Shown here: positions 50,432 through 59,965 of the stretch, piece by piece
Position numbering within the stretch: position 1 is the stretch's first letter
How the letters are laid out: each line of letters begins with the position of its first letter
Origin: Methanolobus zinderi
Lineage (GTDB): Archaea > Halobacteriota > Methanosarcinia > Methanosarcinales > Methanosarcinaceae
Assembly (NCBI RefSeq): GCF_013388255.1
Contig: NZ_CP058215.1
Location: 1,302,001-1,366,000 of the forward strand
Length of the DNA stretch: 64,000 bases
Direction: 5' to 3'
Translations under genes and position numbers: made by a program
The notes under the pieces: model-generated
Told to the model about the DNA's origin: nothing
Seen by the model: only the letters and a program-made list of their open reading frames with translations
Databases searched by the model: none

Positions 50432-51523
50432 ATGAGAATCGCGATTTTTCACGATTATTTCGGTGCTATAGGGGGCGGGGAAAAGCTGGTGCTGATGCTT
50501 GCCGAGAGGCTGAATGCGGATGTGATATCAACTGACATGGATCCGGCATCCGTGGAAAAGATGGGATTCGACCCATCAAACATGATCAGCCTTGGCGGTA
50601 CACATATGACGCCTCCTCTTAAACAGATCCATGCATCCTATTTGTTTGCCACCTGTGACTTTTCAGAGGATTACGATTATTTTATCTTCTCAGGCAACTG
50701 GGCCTATTTTGCTGCCGGAAAGCATAAACCCAACCTCTATTACTGCCACACACCCACACGGGCTTTCTACGACCTATACGATACCTTCCTTGAAAGACAG
50801 TCGGCTTTTACTACAATACCCTTCATGCTCTGGGCTAAATCCCACAAAAGGTTTTCAGAACACTATCTTTCCCATGTGGACAGGATAGTCACAAACTCCG
50901 AGAACACACGCTCAAGGATCACCAGATATTTTGGCAGGGAGGCAGAAGTGATCCATCCTCCGACAGATCTGTCACGATTCAAAAGCGGACAATCCGGTGA
51001 TTTCTGGCTTTCTGTAAATCGTCTTTACCCGGAAAAAAGGGTGGAGATGCAGATAGACGCCTTCAGGAAGATGCCGGAGGAAAAACTGCTGATCGTCGGA
51101 GGTTACTCAAAGGGGGACCATGCAGAATCCTACGCAAGAAGAATAATCCATGACCTCCCTCCGAATGTGACTTTACTGGGAGAGGTTTCAGAGGAGAAAT
51201 TGCTTGAACTGTATTCCGAATGCAGGGGTCTTATCTGTACGGCACTTGACGAGGATTTTGGAATGACACCTGTGGAAGCCATGGCATGCGGAAAACCTGT
51301 GGTTGCGGTAAACGAGGGAGGTTTCAGGGAAACCGTTGTGGACGGGGAGACCGGCATACTGGTAGATGCTGGTCCTGAAGGTGTTATTGCGGGTGTAAAA
51401 TTTGTCTCCAACAATCCCGTGGCTTTCAGGGATGCCTGTATTGCACGGGCGAAAACGTTTGATATAGATCTTTTTGAAAAGAAGGTCAGAAACGTGATAA
51501 ATGATGGCAATCGAACATATTAG
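50432..51523 (+). CDS. Glycosyltransferase family 4
   Basis: A 363-residue GT-B-fold glycosyltransferase. The N-terminal acceptor domain begins [19 protein letters not shown]; the C-terminal donor domain carries the GT4 signature [20 protein letters not shown] with [12 protein letters not shown]. The sugar may be mannose by resemblance to WbaZ-type enzymes, but that is not certain. It is the first gene of a tightly packed operon: its end overlaps the ABC permease gene by 23 bases. The ATG is close to the expected transcription start. Confidence 0.88.
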   Translation: MRIAIFHDYFGAIGGGEKLVLMLAERLNADVISTDMDPASVEKMGFDPSNMISLGGTHMTPPLKQIHASYLFATCDFSEDYDYFIFSGNWAYFAAGKHKPNLYYCHTPTRAFYDLYDTFLERQSAFTTIPFMLWAKSHKRFSEHYLSHVDRIVTNSENTRSRITRYFGREAEVIHPPTDLSRFKSGQSGDFWLSVNRLYPEKRVEMQIDAFRKMPEEKLLIVGGYSKGDHAESYARRIIHDLPPNVTLLGEVSEEKLLELYSECRGLICTALDEDFGMTPVEAMACGKPVVAVNEGGFRETVVDGETGILVDAGPEGVIAGVKFVSNNPVAFRDACIARAKTFDIDLFEKKVRNVINDGNRTY

Positions 51524-52283
51524 AGAATTGTATCAATACAGGCACCTTATATGGAACCTGTCTGTGGGAGAATTCAAACTGCGTTACAAGAACTCCATTC
51601 TGGGGTATTTCTGGTCCCTGCTTGAACCACTCCTGATGCTTACTGTATTGTACCTTGTATTCTCCAACCTGATGAGGGTACAGGTAGAATATTACCAGTT
51701 ATTCCTGTTGCTTGGTATCATACTCTGGAACTTTTTCAGCAGATCCACCAGTATCGGTATGTTCTCGATAGTCGGAAAACCCGGTATGGTGAAGAAGATC
51801 TATTTTCCAAGGGACATCTTTGTGATATCATCATGCGTTACCGCCCTTCTCATGAGCCTGTTCGAATCGGTTGTGTTCGTGATCTTCATGATGATATTCC
51901 GGGTGCCAATATCCTCAAACCTGGTCTACGTTCCGTTTATACTGGTAATGCTCTTTGTATTCTCACTTGGTGCATCCATGGGATTGTCCGCCCTTAATGT
52001 CTATTTCAGGGACATGCAGTTCATATGGGATGTGTTCATGCAGGCCGCATTCTTCGGTACTCCCATTCTCTATACTCTCGACATGTTTCCCGAGAATCTC
52101 AAAACCATAGCCCTGCTCAATCCCATGGCAAGAATAATCATATCTGCACGTGATACCATCATCTATTCAACACCCGCAAGTACCGAGAATATGATATATA
52201 TTGCTGCGTCTGCATTCTTTTTCCTTGTACTCGGTTATGTAGTGTTCATGAAACTGGAGCCCGGTTTTGCGGAGGAGATCTGA
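51501..52283 (+). CDS. ABC-2 polysaccharide export permease (Wzm-like)
   Basis: A 260-residue membrane protein with six hydrophobic spans and the polysaccharide-exporter signature [20 protein letters not shown] at the N-terminus, followed by [19 protein letters not shown]. With the next gene it would form a Wzm/Wzt-type transporter that moves a completed glycan across the membrane. It overlaps the upstream glycosyltransferase and the downstream ATPase genes, showing translational coupling. Confidence 0.9.
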   Translation: MMAIEHIRELYQYRHLIWNLSVGEFKLRYKNSILGYFWSLLEPLLMLTVLYLVFSNLMRVQVEYYQLFLLLGIILWNFFSRSTSIGMFSIVGKPGMVKKIYFPRDIFVISSCVTALLMSLFESVVFVIFMMIFRVPISSNLVYVPFILVMLFVFSLGASMGLSALNVYFRDMQFIWDVFMQAAFFGTPILYTLDMFPENLKTIALLNPMARIIISARDTIIYSTPASTENMIYIAASAFFFLVLGYVVFMKLEPGFAEEI

Positions 52284-53482
52284 TGACGGTAATAGAAGTC
52301 AGTAATCTCCATAAGGTATTCCGCATCCCGCATGAGAAAAGGAATACAGTGTTCGAGACACTGACCGGTTTTATGAAACCTTCCGGCTATGAGACCTTTC
52401 ACGCACTGAACAATATAAACTTCACTGTGGACAAAGGTGAGGCTCTTGGCATAATAGGAGAGAACGGAAGCGGAAAGAGTACTCTGTTGAAAACGATCGC
52501 TCATATTCTCCGCCCGACAGACGGGCATGTTAAGGTAAACGGAAGAATTACTCCTTTCCTGGAACTTGGTGTGGGTTTCCAGCAGGATTTCACAGCCGCG
52601 GAGAACATACGGACATATGCAACTATCATGGGCATATCAAAAAGGGAGATCGAATCAAAGCTGGATGATATAATCAGTTTCGCAGGTCTTGAAAAGTTCC
52701 GGGACACAAAACTGAAGAACTTTTCATCGGGTATGCAGGTAAGACTTGCCTTCTCCACCGCAATCCAGACCAACCCCGAGATACTTCTCATGGATGAGGT
52801 TTTGGCTGTTGGTGATATGGATTTCCAGCAGAAGTGCATCGATGTGCTGAACCAGTATCGGAATGAAGGTGTGACTATCGTTTTCGTGTCACACGACCTG
52901 GGATCTGTCAGGCGTTTCTGTGACCGGACCCTGCTTCTGCACAAAGGAGAGCAGATGACTCTCGGGAACACCCAGGAAGTCATTGACAGCTACATGTATA
53001 GCAGGAACGAAGAAGATTCGGCTTCCGGTAATTCTGACAGCCTGCAGAACTCCGGGAGTGATAAGAGGTGGGGTAACCGGAAAGTAGAGATCACAGATGT
53101 GGAAATGTACGATAAATTCGGTAACAAAAGTAGCCGTTTTAATTCATTTGATCCCATGGATATACGAATACACTTCAATGCCCTTGAAAAGGTCAATGAT
53201 CCTGTTTTCGGCATACAGCTCTATTCAGAGAAAGGAGAGCATCTTTTTGGTACCAATACCGAGATTAAGGAAATAATAATAGACCATGTGGAAGGAGAGG
53301 GCCGTATAGACCTCAGGATTGAAAAGATCCCAATGCTCACAGGCAGGTTCCAGCTGACCGTAGCTGTTCACTCACATGAAGGTAAGATATACGACTGGCA
53401 TGACAAACTATACCGTTTCGATGTCTATCCCACATGCAGGGATTCGGGACTTTTCCATATTCCCTGCACCTGGGGATTGTGA
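52283..53482 (+). CDS. ABC ATPase with C-terminal glycan-binding domain (Wzt-like)
   Basis: A 399-residue ATPase. Residues 1-235 form the nucleotide-binding domain: Walker A GENGSGKS at 59-66, signature NFSSGMQVRLAF, Walker B EILLMDEVLAVGD and the H-loop VSHD. After a Ser/Asn linker, residues about 255-399 form a beta-sandwich (VEITDVEMYDKFGNKSSRF to YRFDVYPTCRDSGLFHIP) like the C-terminal domain of Wzt from E. coli O9a, which recognises the capped end of the O-polysaccharide. That implies export only of chains carrying a terminal modification. The start codon overlaps the permease stop by one base. Confidence 0.9.
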   Translation: MTVIEVSNLHKVFRIPHEKRNTVFETLTGFMKPSGYETFHALNNINFTVDKGEALGIIGENGSGKSTLLKTIAHILRPTDGHVKVNGRITPFLELGVGFQQDFTAAENIRTYATIMGISKREIESKLDDIISFAGLEKFRDTKLKNFSSGMQVRLAFSTAIQTNPEILLMDEVLAVGDMDFQQKCIDVLNQYRNEGVTIVFVSHDLGSVRRFCDRTLLLHKGEQMTLGNTQEVIDSYMYSRNEEDSASGNSDSLQNSGSDKRWGNRKVEITDVEMYDKFGNKSSRFNSFDPMDIRIHFNALEKVNDPVFGIQLYSEKGEHLFGTNTEIKEIIIDHVEGEGRIDLRIEKIPMLTGRFQLTVAVHSHEGKIYDWHDKLYRFDVYPTCRDSGLFHIPCTWGL

Positions 53483-53607
53483 AGGTACTTGGGTCTGTTT
53501 ATATGTGCAAAATCGGTGATCAGTTCATATGATATTTGTTTCGGATGAATATTCCATATGCCTGTTACCTATCGATATAAATTTTACATGGTTTCATATA
53601 TGATTGC

Positions 53608-54951
53608 ATGAGCAGTTTCCTTGATATACGTGATGATGAAATAGATGTCGAAGAGCTCATGCAGAGGATACATGAGAATATAACAAAGAGAAAAGAGAAC
53701 GGGAAATATGATGAGGAAGAGATCTCAAAACTGAACAGTTTGTCCGCAGTTTACTATTCCGGCAACGGAGAACTTGATCCTCAGCTTGATCTTGAATATA
53801 TACTCAACAACTGGGATGTCAGGAATGATACCTATTCCATTACTTCACATCGTCCTATAACCGGAAAACTACTCGTTAAAGGCAGGGAAATGGTTCACGG
53901 CGAGGTAAAGCGATATGTTGAACCTGTGAACTACCTGCAGTCAGAGTTTAACGAACATGTGGCTGACTTTAACACCGCTATCTATCAGAAATGTTCGGAC
54001 CTTGAATCAGAGAATGAAACTCTGAGGTCGGAGCTGACCACGTTAAAAACAAAGTTCGACAAAATGTCGAAAATGCTTACAGATATCCTTCAGGACCATT
54101 CTGATAAATATTCAAAAAAGGATTTGACTGTTATTAGTGGTGAAGCAGTTGGAGAATCTGAGCTAGAAACAGGGAATATTTCTTTATCAGGCGATGAGAA
54201 CCGCGCTGATACTGTAAAAAGTCAGGCTCCTATGAACTATTTTCTTTTCAGTGAAGAGATGGGCAAAGCATGGATAAAAGGGGGAGGTCCGTGTGTTAAC
54301 GAACCCAATGTTTTCGAGGATTCAAAGGTACTTTTCAAAGACAGCAAAAATGTACTCGATATTGGCTGTGGCACAGGTACATTCCTCAAAGTACTGAAGG
54401 AAGCCGGGATCGGGGGTTATGGTATAGACCTCAACGAGGACTATGTGATGCTTTGTGAGAGGCTTGGTCTCGATGTTGTACGTGATGATGCGATCTCTCA
54501 TCTAAAGTCACTTGAACTAAAGTCTCTTGACGGTGTTTTCATAAGCCAGCTTGTTGAACACCTTTCAAGTGAACAGCTACTGGAGATACTGGGGTTGTGC
54601 TATGAAAGGATGCAGTACGAATCCCACATTGTTATAAGCACACCCAATATCAGGAGTATGCTGGTGTCAACAAATCTCTTTTACATGGACCCGACACACA
54701 GGTCCCATGTTCATCCGGATGTCCTTACATTCATGCTTCGCTCATGTGGTTTCCGGGAGATAAGGGAACGGTACTATCAGCCTGTTGCTGAAAATATCAA
54801 ACTCAGGAGAATCGAAACCGGTGAGATGTCATCCGAGAAAAGATCTGGCAACGGGTGTGAAGAACTGGTTGATGTATTCAATTCCAATACAGACAGGCTG
54901 AACAATCTTCTTTTCGGTTTTCGTGACTACTGTGTGATAGCCAAAAAGTGA
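53608..54951 (+). CDS. Coiled-coil class I methyltransferase, possible chain terminator
   Basis: A 447-residue protein. The N-terminal part (1-125) includes ITSHRPITGKLLVKGREMVH, a segment found in methyltransferases of bacterial O-antigen loci. A coiled coil follows (about 130-175; DLESENETLRSELTTLKTKF) and then an acidic linker. A class I SAM domain (about 205-447) has motif I VLDIGCGTGTFLKVLKEAGI at about 249. In E. coli, WbdD caps the growing O-antigen with a methyl group and its coiled coil acts as a ruler. The same parts, in another order, lie here right after a Wzt with glycan-binding domain. A TATA box (TCATATATG) near 53590 suggests its own, leaderless promoter. Confidence 0.8.
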   Translation: MSSFLDIRDDEIDVEELMQRIHENITKRKENGKYDEEEISKLNSLSAVYYSGNGELDPQLDLEYILNNWDVRNDTYSITSHRPITGKLLVKGREMVHGEVKRYVEPVNYLQSEFNEHVADFNTAIYQKCSDLESENETLRSELTTLKTKFDKMSKMLTDILQDHSDKYSKKDLTVISGEAVGESELETGNISLSGDENRADTVKSQAPMNYFLFSEEMGKAWIKGGGPCVNEPNVFEDSKVLFKDSKNVLDIGCGTGTFLKVLKEAGIGGYGIDLNEDYVMLCERLGLDVVRDDAISHLKSLELKSLDGVFISQLVEHLSSEQLLEILGLCYERMQYESHIVISTPNIRSMLVSTNLFYMDPTHRSHVHPDVLTFMLRSCGFREIRERYYQPVAENIKLRRIETGEMSSEKRSGNGCEELVDVFNSNTDRLNNLLFGFRDYCVIAKK

Positions 54952-54960
54952 GTGATTTCG

Positions 54961-56070
54961 ATGGAAATTAATCAGGTTGCTCCGGCTTTGATATACGGGG
55001 ACGCTGTAAGTAACAATGTCATTGCCCTCAGGGATACATTCAGAAGCATGGGATATAAATCCCAGATATACTCCAAATGGATCGATCCGGAGGTATCGGA
55101 TCACGCCAAACCCCTGAACAAGTACAAAGGCGATGAGTCCAATATCCTGTTCTATCATTTTCCCCTTGCAGGTGGTGAGATTACCGACTTTGTGAAAGAC
55201 CTGCCTGACAGAAAGATCCTGATGTATCATAACATCACTCCGCCTGAGTTCTATTTTAAGTACGATAAGCTTAGTGCACTTCAGTGTTCGGATGGTCTGA
55301 AAGAGGTTAAGGGTCTGACAGATGATTTTGAACTGGCGCTGGGCGTTTCGGAATTTAACCGGCAGGATCTTGTGAATTTTGGTTTCAGGAATACCGGGGT
55401 TCTTCCGATATTCTCTGATTTCGGGAAGTTCAATTCTGCGGGAAAAAAGTTGAAAGTGGATTCAGCAGAGGATAACGGTGTTGTGAACTTTCTGTTCGTA
55501 GGGCGAGTTGCACCCAATAAATGTTATGAGGATATCATAAAATCATTCTACTGCTATAACAGATACATAAACACAAATTCAAGACTCTATCTCGTCGGAA
55601 GTACACACATAAAGGCTTATGTCTCTCATCTTGAGAACCTTATTAAAGGACTCGAAATAGAAGATTCGATAATTTTTACAGGAAAGGTAAAGGATGAAGA
55701 ACTGGCGGAACATTACCGGAATGCCGATGTCTTCCTGTGCATGAGCGAACATGAGGGATTCTGTGTACCTTTACTTGAAGCCATGCATTTCCATGTTCCA
55801 ATAGTAGCCTACAGGGCAACAGGTGTTCCCTATACACTGGGCGATTCAGGTCTGCTTGTGGCTGAAAAGAATTACGTAAAAATAGCAGAGCTGATCAATG
55901 TCCTGCTACAGGATCAGAAGTTTAAACAAAGAATAATAACAAAGCAGGACCGACGCCTGGAGGACTTTGACAGGGCCCATGTAAGGGAGAAGATAAACCG
56001 GATTATTGAAACGATTGCAAACTCTCAGGAAAACTCAGATCTATCAAAGCCGGTATCTTCGGAGGTCTGA
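54961..56070 (+). CDS. Glycosyltransferase family 4
   Basis: A 369-residue GT-B enzyme. The N-terminal domain opens with INQVAPALIYGDAVSNNVIA and includes MYHNITPPEFY; the donor domain has FLFVGRVAPNKCYEDIIKSF, LCMSEHEGFCVPLLEAMHF and VAYRATGVPYTLGDSG. ATG 54961 is preferred to a GTG at 54952. It follows the methyltransferase by nine bases and precedes the next gene directly, so all are co-transcribed. Linkage and sugar are unknown. Confidence 0.88.
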   Translation: MEINQVAPALIYGDAVSNNVIALRDTFRSMGYKSQIYSKWIDPEVSDHAKPLNKYKGDESNILFYHFPLAGGEITDFVKDLPDRKILMYHNITPPEFYFKYDKLSALQCSDGLKEVKGLTDDFELALGVSEFNRQDLVNFGFRNTGVLPIFSDFGKFNSAGKKLKVDSAEDNGVVNFLFVGRVAPNKCYEDIIKSFYCYNRYINTNSRLYLVGSTHIKAYVSHLENLIKGLEIEDSIIFTGKVKDEELAEHYRNADVFLCMSEHEGFCVPLLEAMHFHVPIVAYRATGVPYTLGDSGLLVAEKNYVKIAELINVLLQDQKFKQRIITKQDRRLEDFDRAHVREKINRIIETIANSQENSDLSKPVSSEV

Positions 56071-58293
56071 ATGAAGGACAGCCCTGAAATATCGGTTGTG
56101 GTCTGCACCTATAACAGGGCAGAATATCTTGATGTATGCCTGCTTTCACTGCAAAGGCAATCCTTTGCGGATTACGAGATAATCGTTGTGAACGGTCCTT
56201 CCACCGACGGAACGGCCAGGGTCCTGAAAAAATATCCCGGCATAAAGGTAATCCTGCAGAAGGAACTAGATGGCCTCTCCTTTGCACGGAATCTGGGAAT
56301 CCGTGCTGCAAAAGGTGAGATAGTTGCCTTCATTGACGACGATGCCGTAGCCGATGCAAAATGGCTGGAGAGGCTGGCTGTCGGTTATACAGATTCTGAT
56401 ATAGGTGGTGTGGGTGGTCTTGTTTACGGCCCTAAAAGAACTCACTATCATTTTGACAACGGTATCATAGGTAAATGCGGAATACCCGAGCCCATCAGGG
56501 AGCCTGAAGCTGTTGCAAAAAAAGGTGAGTTTACCATACTCATGGGAACCAATTGTTCGTTCCGCAGGTCCGCGTTACTGGAGGTTGGAGGTTTTGATCC
56601 CTATTTTCGCTACTATCACGACGAAAGTGAGCTCTGTGTGAGAATAACAAAAGCAGGTTACAGAATAGTCTATCAGAGGGCTGCCATTGTCGTGCACTAT
56701 ATGGTGGAAGGGCATAACCGCAGGTCTCCCTATGATCAGAACTGGTCCGAGATAGTGAAGAATGTGATCTATTATACGATGAAGAATTTTGGCAACGAGC
56801 CACTTTCCTATTCAGCACGTCCTGCATATTCATGTTACTGGTGGCTCAGTCATTTTAAAGATGATTACTTTGCCAGACAGATGTCCTTCGGGGAGCTCAT
56901 GGGTATTTACAAAAAAATACTTGGAGGCACTCTGAAGGGTTACAGGGACGGCCTGAACTTCAATTTTGCTTCTGCAAAGGAGGAGCAAGGTCGTGATTAT
57001 ATAAGTGAGATTCCGGCGGAAATGTTCGAGATAAGAGAAGCACTTGAGAATGCATCCGTATATCATGTCAGGCAGGATAGTAAACCAACTGATCCTGTTT
57101 CCGATAAACTTAATATCGCATATATCAGCCAGGAATATTCCAGGGACTGTGGTGGTGGGAATTGTTTCCATACCCGCAATCTTGCCCGTGGATTTACGGA
57201 AATGGGTCATGAAGTGCATGTTATCGCACTCTCAGATAATGGCCGTAATCACAGTTATATGGACGGCAATGTCAATGTGCATAAAATAAAGCCATATCCT
57301 GTAAAATATCTTAACTTGGACCTTACGGATGATATGCCAGTTTCGAAAAAGAATATCGCTTTCAGCTATGCTGCAGCACTGAAACTCATGGAACTTAAAA
57401 ACAGGTTTGGTGTACAGATTGCAGAAGCACCTTTATGGGATGCACAGGGTTTCGTACCTGCCTTGATATCCCCGGTGCCTCTTGTAATCAGATTGGTGAC
57501 TCCATTATGTAAATTCATGGAAATACAGGAAATGGACAGTACAAAGGACCTGCGTCTTGCAAACTGGCTTGAAGGCGAAACCCTCCGACGGGCTGACAGA
57601 CTTATTGCCATCAGTAACAATATCGGCGCACTCATAAGCGAGCACCACGGAGTTGGAAATGGTAAAATAGACTACGGGCCCCTTGGCATAGAAGCTCCTG
57701 ACAGAGGATTGCTCAAAAACGAATCTAACGGTGATGAACTAAATATACTCTACGTCGGCAGGCTGGAAAAAAGAAAGGGAATCCACACCCTGTTCAAAGC
57801 CATTCCGGAGGTAGTGGAAAAAATACCCGATGCCAGATTCACAATCGTAGGAAGGGACACAGACATGGCTCCGGATGGTGGCTCTTTCAGGAAGTATCTG
57901 TTGAAGAACACTGATAAAAAGTATCATAAATTCATTTCTTTCACTGACTTTGTAAGCTCGGAAAAACTGCAGGAGCATTACAGGAACTGCGATATTTTCA
58001 TTGCACCCTCGATCTATGAGTCATTTGGCCAGATATATATTGAGGCAATGGCATGGGGAAAACCTGTCATCGGTTGTAACGCAGGAGGCATCCCCGAAGT
58101 GATCGAGGACGGGCAGACAGGTTTTGTCATTACCCCGGAAAATGCCAGCGAGCTTGCCGAGCGTATAATTTCACTCGAGGACCATGAACTCAGAAGCAGA
58201 ATGGGTATGCAGGGAAGAAAATCAGTGGAAGATGTCTTCTCCATAGAGAATATGGCCGATAAAACCTGCAAGGTTTACAGGGAATTGGTGTGA
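56071..58293 (+). CDS. Bifunctional GT2-GT4 glycosyltransferase fusion
   Basis: A 740-residue fusion. Residues 1-330 are a GT-A (family 2) enzyme: VVVCTYNRAEYLDVCLLSLQ, the metal motif FIDDDAV near 90, and LMGTNCSFRRSALLEVGGFD then YYHDESELC for the acceptor site. Residues about 345-740 are a GT-B (family 4) enzyme: IAYISQEYSRDCGGGNCFHT, LYVGRLEKRKGIHTLFKAI, APSIYESFGQIYIEAMAWGK and CNAGGIPEVIEDGQTG. Two transferases on one chain usually add alternating or consecutive sugars, as in polymerising O-antigen or capsule enzymes. It is the last gene of the run and starts right after the previous stop. Confidence 0.9.
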   Translation: MKDSPEISVVVCTYNRAEYLDVCLLSLQRQSFADYEIIVVNGPSTDGTARVLKKYPGIKVILQKELDGLSFARNLGIRAAKGEIVAFIDDDAVADAKWLERLAVGYTDSDIGGVGGLVYGPKRTHYHFDNGIIGKCGIPEPIREPEAVAKKGEFTILMGTNCSFRRSALLEVGGFDPYFRYYHDESELCVRITKAGYRIVYQRAAIVVHYMVEGHNRRSPYDQNWSEIVKNVIYYTMKNFGNEPLSYSARPAYSCYWWLSHFKDDYFARQMSFGELMGIYKKILGGTLKGYRDGLNFNFASAKEEQGRDYISEIPAEMFEIREALENASVYHVRQDSKPTDPVSDKLNIAYISQEYSRDCGGGNCFHTRNLARGFTEMGHEVHVIALSDNGRNHSYMDGNVNVHKIKPYPVKYLNLDLTDDMPVSKKNIAFSYAAALKLMELKNRFGVQIAEAPLWDAQGFVPALISPVPLVIRLVTPLCKFMEIQEMDSTKDLRLANWLEGETLRRADRLIAISNNIGALISEHHGVGNGKIDYGPLGIEAPDRGLLKNESNGDELNILYVGRLEKRKGIHTLFKAIPEVVEKIPDARFTIVGRDTDMAPDGGSFRKYLLKNTDKKYHKFISFTDFVSSEKLQEHYRNCDIFIAPSIYESFGQIYIEAMAWGKPVIGCNAGGIPEVIEDGQTGFVITPENASELAERIISLEDHELRSRMGMQGRKSVEDVFSIENMADKTCKVYRELV

Positions 58294-58363
58294 AATCAGA
58301 ATTTATAAAATAATCTTCACAGGAATTTGTCATTAAATGTTCACTAAAATGTCATGAATATTT

Positions 58364-58741
58364 ATGCCGGCAGAATCCAATAGTTCATTGGTGAAATGTT
58401 TGGATCTTTTGCATCATATATTTCTGTCCATGTCCATCAGTATTCTTAAAAACCTTGGAATCAGGGATACACGTTTCTTTGTCTATGCAAACCTGATAGA
58501 TCTCGATCACCTGCTGACCTTTCCTGTAAACGATCCGTCCAGAAACTCCTTCGGGACACATATAATCCATCGGAATTGGTTAGCTCTTTCCATTGTCTCC
58601 CTGGCCATTGTATTTACCCGCTACAGATGGCTGGGTCTGGGGATACTGTTCCATTTTTTCCTCGACCTGATACATCACAGGTTCAAAACATTTTCGGAAA
58701 ACAACAGAACAAGGTTCTACCTGCCACATCTTTTTTCATAA
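58364..58741 (+). CDS. DUF6122-like small membrane protein
   Basis: A 125-residue protein with about three hydrophobic stretches and a His/Asp-rich core: LIDLDHLLTFPVNDPSRNSF, then GTHIIHRNW and LFHFFLDLIHHRF. Such DLDH..HxxH patterns are found in the YdjM/DUF6122 group of membrane metal-dependent hydrolase-like proteins; no activity has been shown that I know of. A metal site formed by these residues is likely. It lies between the glycan operon and a convergent glycosyltransferase gene. Confidence 0.6.
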   Translation: MPAESNSSLVKCLDLLHHIFLSMSISILKNLGIRDTRFFVYANLIDLDHLLTFPVNDPSRNSFGTHIIHRNWLALSIVSLAIVFTRYRWLGLGILFHFFLDLIHHRFKTFSENNRTRFYLPHLFS

Positions 58742-58772
58742 GATGTAACTTTTTCATATTTTCAGATCATGC

Positions 58773-59930
58773 TCAGGAAGTTATATTTTCCCTGAATTGC
58801 CGGAGCACTATATCCCAATCATAGTTTTCAGCCTTTTTTCTTGCTGCATCTGAAAAATTCCTGTAGTTATCCCCGATAAGTAGTTTTTTAGTCTTTTCAG
58901 CCATCTCCTTCTCATCCGGTTTTACAACAAAGCCGTCAATTCCGTCACTTACCAGGTATTGAGAGGCATTATACTCTGCTTTTACAGTGATTACCGGAAG
59001 TCCGCATGCATGGGCTTCTATGACACTTATGCCAAAACCTTCCCGACTTGACGGAAGAATGAATATCTTTGAAACTCTCAGTTTTTCTATTAATGAGCCA
59101 TAATCAAGAAAATCCGTGAATTCTACGTTGTCACTTAGATCCAGTCTAAATGCCAGATCCGTTAGCTCCTCCTTCCGGGGACCTTCGCCTATTATGCAAC
59201 ATCTGATATCCGGAATATCCCTTTTAAGCAGGGATGCCGCCCTGATGAGCATATCCACATTTTTCTCACGGATGAGCCTTCCTGCAAATACAATATCGTA
59301 TCTCTTTTTTTCAGGGTCATGTGGAGTAAATTCTGCCCTTTTATCTGGCTCTGCAATACTGCTTATGTCGATACCATTCGGTATGACACAAACATCTGTC
59401 TCCGGCACGCCCAGATCTTCAAGTCTCTTTTCTGTAAGTTTCGAAACAGCGATATTGTTATCAGCTATTTTTGAAACAACTCTTTCAACCACTTTGCCGA
59501 AAAAGCCAGCTCTTCCCATATAATCATACCAGTAATCATCCCATACCTCATGCCATGTATAGCGTACAGGGGTTTTTGTTTTTCTAAGTCCGGATACAGC
59601 CTTTACCGTAAAGCATGAAAAATACGGGAACACACTCACATCAATAAGGTCAAAACTCTCACTTTTCAGATGCGGATACAGACTCACTGCAAATACAAGT
59701 GCTTCCCGGATGGATCTCTTGTCACCGTTATAAAGATCCCTTGCCTTACAAACACCATGTAATACCATACCTTCGTTTTCGATCACATTCTCTCCCTTCC
59801 ACCACTTGACCCCAAAGAGATGGACCTCATCACCTTCACAGACCAGACGTCTGCCAAGCTCATAGATCCGTTTTTCAGCACCCCCCTTCACCCAGGGGTA
59901 CACGGCATCATAGACAAAGGCGATCTTCAT
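58773..59930 (-). CDS. Glycosyltransferase family 4
   Basis: A 385-residue GT-B enzyme. N-terminal domain: FVYDAVYPWVKGGAEKRIYE; donor domain: IVFAGRLIREKNVDMLIRAA, LPSSREGFGISVIEAHACGL and the last helix region ending VLRQFRENI. It is transcribed with, and 35 bases downstream of, the membrane-bound GT2. Probably it extends a lipid-linked sugar made by that enzyme; this order is inferred from gene position. Confidence 0.88.
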   Translation of the reverse strand: MKIAFVYDAVYPWVKGGAEKRIYELGRRLVCEGDEVHLFGVKWWKGENVIENEGMVLHGVCKARDLYNGDKRSIREALVFAVSLYPHLKSESFDLIDVSVFPYFSCFTVKAVSGLRKTKTPVRYTWHEVWDDYWYDYMGRAGFFGKVVERVVSKIADNNIAVSKLTEKRLEDLGVPETDVCVIPNGIDISSIAEPDKRAEFTPHDPEKKRYDIVFAGRLIREKNVDMLIRAASLLKRDIPDIRCCIIGEGPRKEELTDLAFRLDLSDNVEFTDFLDYGSLIEKLRVSKIFILPSSREGFGISVIEAHACGLPVITVKAEYNASQYLVSDGIDGFVVKPDEKEMAEKTKKLLIGDNYRNFSDAARKKAENYDWDIVLRQFRENITS

Positions 59931-59965
59931 TCATCATCACTTAATTCCAGCTATTCCTGTACGGA

